Notes: generated from the sequence alone by a model not told the origin. A DNA stretch of 6,871 bases from an uncultured Sulfolobales archaeon (GCA_938003605.1 CALKYD010000137.1:1-6871); one strand, 5' to 3'. Numbered from the stretch's first letter, positions 1-5,520 are shown. Translations and numbers: made by a program.

Positions 1-16
1 CGCTGGGGGCATCTAG

Positions 17-232
17 ATGGGTAAAGTTAGGACGAAGCTGATTAAGAAGACTGCAAAGGATCTATTTGCAAAACACCCTGAAATATTTAGCGAAGACTTT
101 CAACACAATAAGGAAGTGTTAAAGGAGATAATGGATTCGTACTCAAAGGGTGTTAGGAATAAAGTGGCTGGCTACATAGCTAGGCTAGTTAAACTATCTA
201 AGAGAACTGTAGTTGAGCAAGTAGAGGAGTAG
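17..232 (+). CDS. rps17e: 30S ribosomal protein S17e
   Basis: The 71-residue product is the archaeal/eukaryotic small-subunit protein S17e (eS17), which has no bacterial homologue. The family signature is visible: an N-terminal MGKVRTK basic start, then D-F-Q-x-N-K (residues 27-32), and then the S-K-x-x-R-N-K-x-A-G-Y-x-x-R stretch (about 43-56). It is very basic at the N-terminus with an acidic tail. The length fits archaeal S17e, which lacks the eukaryotic C-terminal extension. The start is ATG, with a G-run at positions 5-9 as Shine-Dalgarno, seven bases away. A TAG at 14-16 abuts the ATG, so an upstream gene may end here, but too little is visible to identify it. The next gene begins 19 bp after the stop, suggesting cotranscription. 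Confidence 0.95.
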   Translation: MGKVRTKLIKKTAKDLFAKHPEIFSEDFQHNKEVLKEIMDSYSKGVRNKVAGYIARLVKLSKRTVVEQVEE

Positions 233-251
233 GCATTTCCGGCGGGCCCTA

Positions 252-797
252 ATGCACGGCCTACCTATATTGGTTTCCCCTTCACTGAATACAGGCACTA
301 CATTCATTAACTTAAATGAGGAAGTAATAGTTGTTTCAATAATGCCGTGTGAACTGCTCCCAAACGCTACATTCAATGAGTTACTAAGTGAAGTAAGTAG
401 CTTAACTACTGACTCAACTATAGTAGCGCTAGTTCCACAAAGCCTTACGCCACCGCTGGAGGCAGTCATTGTAGCCAGCCTCTATGCGCTAAGGGAGTTG
501 AGGTATGTAAGGAAAGTGCGTAATCCAGCATTGCTCTTCCTCAAAATACTTTACGCAAAGAAGCAGATAAGTGAAGTCATAGATCTCTTAAACTCCCACT
601 TAAGCAACGAAGTCAGCGTAATCATAGTTGCAAGCCGGGAAGCCTACGCTGAAGCAAGTAGTCGAGTTCTCCACGCATGCTTGAAGCACGCTGTTTGCCG
701 TCACAGGAAGCGTGAAGAACTGCCTTCGGAAGAACGCGCTGCTTTCATAAAAAACCTTCTAACTATCATTAGTAGAGCGTACTTACAGGAACTATAG
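252..797 (+). CDS. cgi121: Probable KEOPS complex subunit Cgi121
   Basis: The 181-residue protein resembles archaeal Cgi121, the KEOPS subunit that binds tRNA and recruits it for N6-threonylcarbamoyladenosine synthesis at position 37. The match is by pattern, not search. A helical stretch (about residues 68-88) is followed by an R-N-P-x-L-x-F-L-K-I-L-Y-A-K-K-Q-I-S-E-V-I segment (90-110), corresponding to the A-x-x-x-x-L-E-I-L-x-x-A-S-G-x-R-Q-I-x-x-A-I block of the family. A hydrophobic strand (122-127, VIIVAS) and a C-terminal helical region follow. The usual S-G dipeptide before R/K-Q-I is K-K here, so the sequence is divergent. The start is ATG, with GGCGGG at 241-246 upstream. No other KEOPS gene (Kae1, Bud32, Pcc1) is in the window. 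The alternative is an unassigned conserved archaeal protein. Confidence 0.6.
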   Translation: MHGLPILVSPSLNTGTTFINLNEEVIVVSIMPCELLPNATFNELLSEVSSLTTDSTIVALVPQSLTPPLEAVIVASLYALRELRYVRKVRNPALLFLKILYAKKQISEVIDLLNSHLSNEVSVIIVASREAYAEASSRVLHACLKHAVCRHRKREELPSEERAAFIKNLLTIISRAYLQEL

Positions 798-799
798 CG

Positions 800-901
800 T
801 TACCACTCTTCCTCCTCTTCCCACCACTCCTCTTCCTCCTCTTCCTCCCACCACTCCTCTTCTTCACGTCGCAATATCATGTTTGCCCACCTAATAGTCA
901 T
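800..901 (-). CDS. Candidate Glu/Trp-repeat microprotein, 33 residues
   Basis: This open frame reads on the - strand from ATG at 901-899 to TAA at 802-800. Residues 1-12 are ordinary, with three Arg and one Trp. The rest is four Glu, Trp-Trp, seven Glu, Trp-Trp, five Glu, and a final Trp: 16 Glu and 6 Trp in all. I recognise no family. Three things support coding. Every codon from 13 to 33 is GAA, GAG or TGG, and differences between repeat units fall only in Glu third positions. The stop lies two bases beyond the stop of the convergent Cgi121 gene. A TATA-like TTTTTAAA (934-927) is centred about 30 bases before the ATG, as expected for leaderless archaeal genes. A second Met at residue 8 could be the start. 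The alternative is a noncoding purine/pyrimidine tract; read on the + strand it would be a Ser/His repeat. Confidence 0.45.
   Translation of the reverse strand: MTIRWANMILRREEEEWWEEEEEEEWWEEEEEW
821..865. repeat. 27-bp imperfect tandem repeat in a pyrimidine tract
   Basis: The + strand from 806 to 865 is almost entirely C and T, interrupted only by CCACCA blocks. A 15-base unit, CCACCACTCCTCTTC, occurs exactly at 821-835 and 848-862, a period of 27 bases or nine codons. The period is a multiple of three and matches the Trp-Trp-Glu7 repeat of the overlapping - strand frame. Such strand-asymmetric tracts expand by slippage and can form triplex DNA, so repeat structure alone does not prove coding. 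Confidence 0.8.
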
Positions 902-926
902 TCACTACATCTCTGAATCTCCCGGG

Positions 927-934
927 TTTAAAAA
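927..934 (-). promoter_or_regulatory. TATA-like box for the Glu/Trp microprotein
   Basis: On the - strand this reads TTTTTAAA, a good archaeal TATA element. Its centre is about 30 bases from the ATG at 901, which would put initiation within a few bases of the start codon, and no Shine-Dalgarno precedes that ATG. The + strand reading, TTTAAAAA, could also serve the divergent zinc-ribbon gene with a leader of about 60 bases, so direction is uncertain. Confidence 0.45.
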
Positions 935-960
935 CAATTACCCTCTATGTACTGAGGGAA

Positions 961-970
961 AACATTATTA
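961..970 (+). promoter_or_regulatory. Possible TATA box for the TFS-like gene
   Basis: The AT-rich AACATTATTA lies about 50 bases before the GTG at 1018. If it is the TATA element, initiation would fall near 990-995 and leave a short leader holding the strong Shine-Dalgarno at 1004-1009. A short inverted repeat (GGAGT at 972-976, ACTCC at 984-988) lies between box and leader. The match is weak. Confidence 0.3.
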
Positions 971-1003
971 GGGAGTACACTTCACTCCAGAACACTAGTT
1001 TAA

Positions 1004-1009
1004 GGAGGT
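1004..1009 (+). promoter_or_regulatory. Shine-Dalgarno that sets the TFS-like start
   Basis: GGAGGT lies eight bases before the GTG at 1018 but only two bases before the in-frame GTG at 1012. The spacing therefore selects 1018, giving a protein that begins M-K-F-C-P-K-C, the usual N-terminus of archaeal TFS proteins. Confidence 0.85.
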
Positions 1010-1017
1010 AAGTGAAA

Positions 1018-1305
1018 GTGAAGTTTTGCCCTAAGTGCGGAGGAATAATGCTTCCAAGAGAGGAAGGGGAAAAGAAGTACTTGGTCTGCATGAAGTGCGG
1101 CCATAAGATAGAGTTAGAGGTAGAGGATAAGGAAAAGTACAAACTAAGCTACAAAGTCGGCAGTGAGAAAAAAGTTGTAACTGCTAAGGCATCTCAAGCA
1201 GCTCGTGGAGGAATAACTCCTGAGGAACGCGAAATGCTTCAAGAGTACTATGAAATACTTCTTGAAGAACTAGCTGAAGAGGAATCAGAGTCCAGCGTAG
1301 ATTAG
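1018..1305 (+). CDS. TFS/Rpb9-like protein with N-terminal zinc ribbon only
   Basis: The 95-residue protein (from GTG 1018) starts with the Rpb9/TFS N-terminal zinc ribbon: Cys4, Cys7, Cys24 and Cys27 in a C-x2-C-x16-C-x2-C array, with M-K-F-C-P-K-C-G-G-x-M-L-P as in transcription factor S. Canonical TFS, from memory about 105-115 residues, carries a second C-terminal ribbon whose Asp-Glu tip enters the polymerase and stimulates transcript cleavage. That ribbon is absent. Instead residues 31-66 are a charged linker and 67-95 a predicted acidic helix (T-P-E-E-R-E-M-L-Q-E-Y-Y-E-I-L-L-E-E-L) with an E/S-rich tail. It probably binds RNA polymerase or is a polymerase-associated regulator, but should not stimulate cleavage itself. 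It is transcribed divergently from the Glu/Trp microprotein and followed directly by a long inverted repeat. It could instead be an unrelated small zinc-ribbon protein. Confidence 0.75.
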   Translation: MKFCPKCGGIMLPREEGEKKYLVCMKCGHKIELEVEDKEKYKLSYKVGSEKKVVTAKASQAARGGITPEEREMLQEYYEILLEELAEEESESSVD

Positions 1306-1359
1306 CTCTTTCAATAAACAGTGGAGACTCATGGGAGGCAAATTATTGAAAGAGTCTCC
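1306..1359 (+). other. Overlapping, mutually exclusive inverted repeats
   Basis: One base past the TFS-like stop codon, CTCTTTCAATAA (1306-1317) is the perfect 12-bp complement of 1343-1354, leaving a 25-base loop. A second perfect 8-bp pair, GGAGACTC (1323-1330) with GAGTCTCC (1352-1359), shares bases 1352-1354 with the first, so both stems cannot form fully at once. A third 9-bp pair links 1334-1342 with 1422-1430. There is no U-tract, so a standard archaeal terminator is not clear. It may instead be an mRNA 3'-end structure, a structured RNA or a switch controlling the small ORF at 1331. Confidence 0.6.
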
Positions 1360-1456
1360 GGGCTCCATTAAGCTAAAGACTTATCGAGGAGTTGAGGAGT
1401 TGCCCATAATTCAGGGGCGTGTTTGCCTCCGCTATAGGTTCGTAGCTGAGTGCTAG
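1331..1456 (+). CDS. Possible 41-residue small ORF, unknown
   Basis: An ATG at 1331 opens 41 codons ending in TAG at 1454-1456. GTGGAG (1321-1326) lies four bases before it as a possible ribosome binding site. The product would be basic, starting MGGKLLKESPGS and ending in an R-Y-R-F-V-A-E-C segment, with no motif or membrane segment I recognise. It fills most of the gap between the TFS-like gene and the convergent PAN gene. Against coding, its Arg codons are mixed (CGA, CGT, CGC, AGG) while the neighbouring genes favour AGG/AGA, and inverted repeats run through its 5' end. The stretch may equally be a structured untranslated RNA. I hold it as a candidate only. Confidence 0.2.
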   Translation: MGGKLLKESPGSIKLKTYRGVEELPIIQGRVCLRYRFVAEC

Positions 1457-1492
1457 GAGAGCTATTAGCTGTTTTAAGTACTAAAGCACTCG

Positions 1493-2725
1493 TTATTGGT
1501 AAACGTTTAACTGACCTCGCCCTGCCTCCTTAGGCCCTCCTCTTATATCTCTTTTAGCTAGGACTTTTCTCACTGCATTGATGAAATCGTCCATTGACAC
1601 AAAGCCCCTCCCATTCCTTATAGCGAAGTAACCTGCCTCAGTGCATATAGCCTTTATTTCAGCTCCACACAGTCCTTCAGTGGCTTTAGCTAGCTCCTCT
1701 AAATCCACGTCGTATGCAAGCTTCATTCTCTTAGTGTGTATTTTGAATATCTCCGCTCTCCCATTAAGGTCTGGGGGAGGTATCTCTATTAACCTATCAA
1801 GTCTGCCTGGCCTCAGTATAGCTGGATCAAGTATGTCGACTCTATTTGTTGCTGCAATTACTTTGACTCCATCGAGGGGCTTGAAGCCATCTATTTCAGC
1901 CAGCAATTGCATTAATGTTCTCTGCACTTCTCTCTCACCGCTTGTCCCTACATCTATCCTCTTTGAAGCTATTGAGTCGACTTCATCTATGAACACTATT
2001 GCTGGAGCTTTCCTCCTAGCCAATTGGAATAGTTCTCTAACGATCCTAGCACCCTCACCAATGAATTTTTGAACGAGTTCACTTCCAACAATGCTTATGA
2101 ATGCTGCTTCAGCTTCTCCAGCGACAGCCTTTGCTAATAGAGTCTTCCCACAGCCTGGGGGTCCGTAGAGCAATACTCCCTTGGGGGGCTCTATCCCGAT
2201 CTCCTTAAATAACTCTGGCTTCTTCAATGGGAGCTCTATTACCTCAATTAGCTCCATTATTTGCTTACTTAAACCACCTACGTCACTGTACTTAACGCTG
2301 GGCTTCTCTATAACCTCCATGCTTTTAACCAGTGGATCCTCTGATTCAGGAAGTGCTTCAACTACTGCTGACCCTCTTTGATTTAACGCTACTCTAGCCC
2401 CAGGTCTTATAAGCGATGGATTTATTGAGTCCAGTGCTTGTACGACGAGGTTTGGACCAGTGGAGCTTCTTACAACTATCCTCCCATCCTTAAGCACGTC
2501 TATCACTGTAGCCTCTATGAGTGGTGGAGTAATTAGTTTCTCAATCTGGCTCTTATAGTACTCCACCTGTCTTTGAAGCTTCTCAACATCCATGAGCAGC
2601 TTGTTGTACTTGTATTCGAGAGACTTGTTTTCAAGAACAAGTTGCTCTAGCTTAGCCTCAAGAACTTTAACGTAGTCCTCTAAGCTCAGATCTGCTTCAA
2701 TCCCCTTCTTTGATTCAATGCTCAA
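1493..2725 (-). CDS. pan: Proteasome-activating nucleotidase (PAN)
   Basis: This 410-residue AAA+ ATPase forms the hexameric cap that unfolds substrates and threads them into the archaeal 20S proteasome. The domain order is typical: N-terminal coiled coil (about residues 15-66), OB-fold (about 68-125), then the AAA+ module. Visible motifs are Walker A GPPGCGKT (188-195), aromatic pore loop K-F-I-G (220-223), Walker B I-V-F-I-D-E-V-D (243-250), sensor 1 A-A-T-N (291-294), and arginine fingers R305/R308 in L-R-P-G-R-L-D-R. The C-terminus ends V-Y-Q, an intact HbYX motif, which docks into the 20S alpha ring and opens the gate. The start is TTG at 2725-2723, with GGTGA five or six bases upstream and an in-frame TGA nine bases upstream that rules out a longer form. 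No proteasome subunit gene lies in the window. It diverges from aMBF1. Confidence 0.96.
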   Translation of the reverse strand: MSIESKKGIEADLSLEDYVKVLEAKLEQLVLENKSLEYKYNKLLMDVEKLQRQVEYYKSQIEKLITPPLIEATVIDVLKDGRIVVRSSTGPNLVVQALDSINPSLIRPGARVALNQRGSAVVEALPESEDPLVKSMEVIEKPSVKYSDVGGLSKQIMELIEVIELPLKKPELFKEIGIEPPKGVLLYGPPGCGKTLLAKAVAGEAEAAFISIVGSELVQKFIGEGARIVRELFQLARRKAPAIVFIDEVDSIASKRIDVGTSGEREVQRTLMQLLAEIDGFKPLDGVKVIAATNRVDILDPAILRPGRLDRLIEIPPPDLNGRAEIFKIHTKRMKLAYDVDLEELAKATEGLCGAEIKAICTEAGYFAIRNGRGFVSMDDFINAVRKVLAKRDIRGGPKEAGRGQLNVYQ

Positions 2726-2761
2726 AGCACGTCACCCAGCATAAGTATTGGATTGAAATAG

Positions 2762-2798
2762 GCCTAAAATAGCTCTACCACAATATATCTGTTTAGGC
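2762..2798. promoter_or_regulatory. Divergent PAN/aMBF1 promoter with 7-bp inverted repeat
   Basis: The 80-bp gap between the two divergent genes holds GCCTAAA at 2762-2768 and its exact complement TTTAGGC at 2792-2798, centred at 2780. The left arm continues as CCTAAAATA, a plausible TATA box placed about 40 bases before the aMBF1 TTG. In mirror fashion, CCTAAACA followed by ATATATT, or TATTTTAG over the left arm, could serve PAN on the - strand. The symmetry could be two matched core promoters or a regulator site overlapping both. The sequence alone cannot separate these. Confidence 0.45.
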
Positions 2799-2805
2799 GA
2801 TAAGC

Positions 2806-3312
2806 TTGCCGTGCTACTGCGAAGTATGTGGAAGGAGAGTAGAAATTGACAGGGATTGCAGGAAGGCATTTATTGAAGGAGTTGAGCTAACTCTTTGCCC
2901 CGAGTGCTACATTAAGGTTGTAGTTAGGGGTAGGAGAGCTGCGCCTATAAAGCAGGCTGTGCCTCAAGGAGTAGTGAAGAGGGAGCCTAAGAGAAGCATT
3001 GCTAGGAGAGCTATTGAGGAAGACTATGAAGTAGTCCCAGATTACGCTAGGAGAATAAGGGAGGCTAGGGAGAAGTTTGGGTGGAGTACTAAGGCCTTGG
3101 CGGAGAAAGTCAAGGAGAGTGAGTCAGTAATTAAGAGAGTGGAGTCAGGTAAACTCACTCCATCAATAAGCCTAGCTCAAAGACTTGAGAGAGTTCTTAA
3201 GATAACTCTACTACAGCCTATAGTCAATGAAGCAAAGCCTGTGAGCTACCGTGAGGGGGAGAGCGATTACTTCACTATAGGAGACCTAATAAAGGTGAGA
3301 GACAAGAAGTAG
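2806..3312 (+). CDS. mbf1: Archaeal multiprotein bridging factor 1 (aMBF1)
   Basis: The 168-residue protein has the two-domain plan of archaeal MBF1. The N-terminal zinc ribbon uses Cys5/Cys8 (C-E-V-C-G) and Cys31/Cys34 (C-P-E-C). A basic linker (about 40-75) leads to a Cro/C1-type helix-turn-helix at about 78-135, including Y-A-R-R-I-R-E-A-R-E-K, A-L-A-E-K-V-K-E-S-E-S-V-I-K-R-V-E-S-G-K-L-T-P. A short C-terminal extension follows. In archaea this family has been linked to ribosomes as well as to a bridging role in transcription. The start is TTG at 2806. The GTG at 2811 is out of frame, and any Shine-Dalgarno is weak (AGGCGA), consistent with a short leader from the shared divergent promoter. 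It is the first gene of the six-gene + strand run; HflX starts within 22 bp of its stop. Confidence 0.93.
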   Translation: MPCYCEVCGRRVEIDRDCRKAFIEGVELTLCPECYIKVVVRGRRAAPIKQAVPQGVVKREPKRSIARRAIEEDYEVVPDYARRIREAREKFGWSTKALAEKVKESESVIKRVESGKLTPSISLAQRLERVLKITLLQPIVNEAKPVSYREGESDYFTIGDLIKVRDKK

Positions 3313-3320
3313 AGAGATGT

Positions 3321-3326
3321 GGAGGA
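3321..3326 (+). promoter_or_regulatory. Shine-Dalgarno that favours the TTG start of hflX
   Basis: GGAGGA lies seven bases before the in-frame TTG at 3334. The earlier GTG at 3319 overlaps this element and has only a poor GAGAG upstream. The shorter start also matches the N-terminus of Sulfolobus HflX as I recall it. Confidence 0.65.
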
Positions 3327-3333
3327 TCATGCG

Positions 3334-4395
3334 TTGAGCAAAGTAGTAGCAGCCATTCCAAGGAAGTACAGCGACTTCATAGATGAAGAAGTCAGCTTAG
3401 TTAAAGCCATATACAATCACAGCGACGTAGACGTAATTATTGTAAGAGGGGGGAATCCAAAGACATACTTGTCCACCGACGTCGTTAAGAAGCTTAAGGA
3501 GGATGGAGTTAGAGAGTTAGTAGTAATGGATTTACTGAAGCCAAGGCAGTACTTCAACTTAATTAAAGAACTTAGGGCAAACGTGCTGGATAGAATGCAC
3601 GTAATACTCGAGATATTCGTTCAACACGCTGGCAGTAGAGAGGCACAGATACAGATAGAGTTAGCTAAGCTTCGCTACGGACTATCGATAATTAAGGAAG
3701 CTGTAAGAAGAGCCAAGATGGGGGAGCTCCACGGATACCTAGGAGGAGGGGAATATGGCTATGAAAAGTACTATGCCATGGCTGTGAGAAGAGTTGCAAG
3801 GCTTAGGAGGGAAATAGAGCATTTAAGGAAGCTGCGTGAAATAAGGAGGGTTAATAGGGAGAAGCTTGGGTATCCTCATGTAGCCATAGTTGGATACACG
3901 TGCACTGGTAAGACAACGTTGTTCAATTACATAACTAGAAACTATAAGCCCGTTGGCCCCGAGCCATTTACAACTCTTACTCCGAAAGCCTCTTCAGCGT
4001 GCTACAATGGAGTCAAGCTAATCTTCATAGATACAGTGGGATTTATCAGAGACCTTCCCCCGCAACTCATAGAGGCATTCTACGCCACTTTAGAGGAAAT
4101 AGTTTACTCTGACGCAATAGTGGTGACCGTAGATGCTTCTAAGAGGTTGAGCGAAATAAAGACATCAATAATTTCAACAAACAACCTCCTCGAGTCTATA
4201 GGAGCTCATGGAAAGCAATCAGTTGTAGCGCTAAATAAAATAGACTTAGTTACTGCTGAGAGGGTTAGCGAAATAGTGGAATTCCTTGGTAGAGAGCTTA
4301 ACGTGGATTTAAACAACGTGGTCCCCATATCAGCGGCGAAGGGGATAAACATTGATGGGCTCATGAGGAGAGTCATCGAAGTTCTCCCGAAGTAA
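3334..4395 (+). CDS. hflX: HflX-type ribosome-associated GTPase
   Basis: From TTG 3334 the protein has 353 residues; a GTG at 3319 would add five. It has the archaeal HflX layout: an N-terminal HflX domain with the E-I-F-x-x-H-A-G-S-x-E-A-x-x-Q-I-E-L-A-x-L-x-Y block, a glycine-rich L-G-G-G-E-Y-G linker, a long basic helix, then a TRAFAC GTPase domain. In numbering from the longer start the G motifs are G1 GYTCTGKT (192-199), G2 F-T-T-L (217-220), G3 D-T-V-G (238-241), G4 N-K-I-D (306-309) and G5 S-A-A-K-G (338-342). HflX binds the 50S subunit and helps split stalled or idle ribosomes. G1 has Cys-Thr where the family usually has Asn-Ala/Ser, but the P-loop pattern is intact. It sits between aMBF1 and aTrm56. 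Confidence 0.94.
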   Translation: MSKVVAAIPRKYSDFIDEEVSLVKAIYNHSDVDVIIVRGGNPKTYLSTDVVKKLKEDGVRELVVMDLLKPRQYFNLIKELRANVLDRMHVILEIFVQHAGSREAQIQIELAKLRYGLSIIKEAVRRAKMGELHGYLGGGEYGYEKYYAMAVRRVARLRREIEHLRKLREIRRVNREKLGYPHVAIVGYTCTGKTTLFNYITRNYKPVGPEPFTTLTPKASSACYNGVKLIFIDTVGFIRDLPPQLIEAFYATLEEIVYSDAIVVTVDASKRLSEIKTSIISTNNLLESIGAHGKQSVVALNKIDLVTAERVSEIVEFLGRELNVDLNNVVPISAAKGINIDGLMRRVIEVLPK

Positions 4396-4420
4396 GTGCG
4401 CGTCGAGAGCATTCGCACTT
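4394..4420 (+). other. Hairpin spanning the hflX stop, before aTrm56
   Basis: AAGTGCG (4394-4400) is the exact complement of CGCACTT (4414-4420), with a 13-base loop, and is followed by TT. The stem begins within the HflX stop codon and ends five bases before the aTrm56 Shine-Dalgarno. It may be a weak attenuating terminator, a processing site or a translation-spacing structure inside the operon. Confidence 0.4.
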
Positions 4421-4438
4421 TTGCGGGGAGCAAGTACT

Positions 4439-5002
4439 ATGGGGCTCCATGGACGTACGTCAAAGGTATACGTTCTAAGAATAGGCCACAGGCCTGGTAG
4501 GGATAGGAGGATCACTACTCATGTAGCTCTTGTTGCAAGAGCTTTCGGAGCCCATGGATTCATACTAGGCGACGTAGTTGATCAAAGGGTTGTCGAATCG
4601 TTGAGCAAAGTGCTTAAGACTTGGGGTGGAATGATGCACATAGAGCAAGGAGTTGATTCAAGGAAGTACGTTGCTGATTGGAGGAAGGGGGGTGGAGTAG
4701 TAGTTCACTTAACTATGTATGGCGTTCACGTAGATAAGGTCATCGATGAACTGAGGTCTTTGGGGAAGGACATCCTGGTAGTAGTGGGAGCTGAAAAAGT
4801 CCCCCCATACTTCTACATGGAGTCCGACTACAATATAGCCATAGGCAATCAACCCCACTCTGAAGTAGCTGCTCTAGCAGTATTCCTCGATAGGTATTAT
4901 ATGGGCTCTGAGCTATACAGTACTTTTGAAGGAGCGAAGTTAGTGATAGAGCCTTCACATAGAGGTAAGAAGGTGGTTAGAGTTGCCGAAGAGAGCAATT
5001 GA
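4439..5002 (+). CDS. trm56: tRNA (cytidine(56)-2'-O)-methyltransferase aTrm56
   Basis: The 187-residue protein belongs to the archaeal SPOUT family aTrm56, which 2'-O-methylates C56 in the T-loop of tRNA using S-adenosylmethionine. Family blocks are clear: L-R-I-G-H-R-P-G-R-D-x-R-x-T-T-H-V-A-L-x-A-R-A-F-G-A (13-38), H-L-T-M-Y-G (90-95), the knot-forming V-V-V-G-A-E-K-V-P (114-122), and I-G-N-Q-P-H-S-E-V-A-A-L-A-V-F-L-D-R (135-152). The start is ATG 4439, because GGGGAG at 4425-4430 lies eight bases upstream. The TTG at 4421 would precede that site and add six poorly matching residues. The gene ends 20 bases inside the TFE gene, so the two are probably translationally coupled. The same reaction is guided by a C/D RNA in Pyrobaculum, so the gene is informative about lineage. 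Confidence 0.95.
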   Translation: MGLHGRTSKVYVLRIGHRPGRDRRITTHVALVARAFGAHGFILGDVVDQRVVESLSKVLKTWGGMMHIEQGVDSRKYVADWRKGGGVVVHLTMYGVHVDKVIDELRSLGKDILVVVGAEKVPPYFYMESDYNIAIGNQPHSEVAALAVFLDRYYMGSELYSTFEGAKLVIEPSHRGKKVVRVAEESN

Positions 5003-5519
5003 TGGAGCTAGGAAGCTGAAGACTTTTGCTGTTAAGATGCTGAACATGTATCACCAAGGCTTCGGAGAAGTAGCCAGCCAAGTAATAGATTACTTAGTCG
5101 ACAATGGCCCCGTAGTTCCAGAGGAAGTAATAAGTAGAAGCTTAAACGCTAGGTCGAATGACGTTAGAAAAGTTCTCCAAGTACTTTCAGAGCATGGGTT
5201 AATTTCATTTAGAAGAGTAGCTAATAGAGATAGGGAAAGACAGGGGTGGTACATAGACGTGGAGAACTTGGAGCACGTAATTAGAGCTAGGCTTGAGAAA
5301 GTACTTGAAAAACTTAGGGCAAAAATGGAGGCTGAATCCAGCACGCAATTCTATTACTGCCCACATGATGGAAGCAAGTACACAATTGATGAAGCTATGG
5401 AGTATGAGTTCACGTGCCCAAGGTGTGGAACAGTATTGGAGGAATACAATGGGAGTAAGGCCGCTGAATTCTTAAAGAAGAATATTGAGGACGTAGAGGC
5501 CTTCCTAAAAGGAGAATGA
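4983..5519 (+). CDS. tfe: Transcription initiation factor E, alpha subunit
   Basis: The 178-residue protein is archaeal TFE-alpha, which binds the RNA polymerase clamp and stabilises the open promoter complex. The N-terminal winged helix spans about residues 20-95 (V-I-D-Y-L-V-D-N-G-P, then N-D-V-R-K-V-L-Q-V-L-S-E-H-G-L-I-S-F-R-R, then the R-E-R-Q-G-W-Y-I wing). A linker helix (about 96-118) precedes a C-terminal zinc ribbon (122-150) and a final helix. In the ribbon, Cys126, Cys145 and Cys148 are present, but the second ligand position reads C-P-H-D. Sulfolobus TFE, as I recall it, also has C-P-x-D there, so this looks lineage-typical and not like damage. The start is TTG 4983 with AAGGTGG six bases upstream, inside aTrm56. 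A TFE-beta gene is not in view. Confidence 0.94.
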   Translation: MPKRAIDGARKLKTFAVKMLNMYHQGFGEVASQVIDYLVDNGPVVPEEVISRSLNARSNDVRKVLQVLSEHGLISFRRVANRDRERQGWYIDVENLEHVIRARLEKVLEKLRAKMEAESSTQFYYCPHDGSKYTIDEAMEYEFTCPRCGTVLEEYNGSKAAEFLKKNIEDVEAFLKGE

Positions 5520-5520
5520 A

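Noticed and set aside
2..16. Possible C-terminus of an upstream gene ending in TAG next to the S17e ATG
   Set aside because: Only four codons (Ala-Gly-Gly-Ile) are visible, too few to support a gene call.
1306..1354. The 12-bp inverted repeat as ends of a miniature transposon
   Set aside because: The arms are only 25 bases apart, without target duplication or a second copy in the window.
1474..1490. AGTACT/AGCACT short inverted repeat as the PAN terminator
   Set aside because: The stem is about six pairs with a wobble and almost no loop, and no U-run follows on the - strand.
1306..1492. Box C/D or H/ACA guide RNA in the TFS-PAN gap
   Set aside because: An isolated CTGA occurs at 1446-1449 but no convincing RTGATGA C box or paired C'/D' boxes are present on either strand.
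1641..2072. Long + strand open frame opposite PAN
   Set aside because: It is the antisense shadow of the highly conserved AAA+ domain and has no protein-like motif.
5370..5437. Missing fourth cysteine in the TFE zinc ribbon (C-P-H-D) as a possible loss of function
   Set aside because: Sulfolobus TFE, as I recall it, shows the same C-P-x-D pattern, so this is probably lineage-normal.
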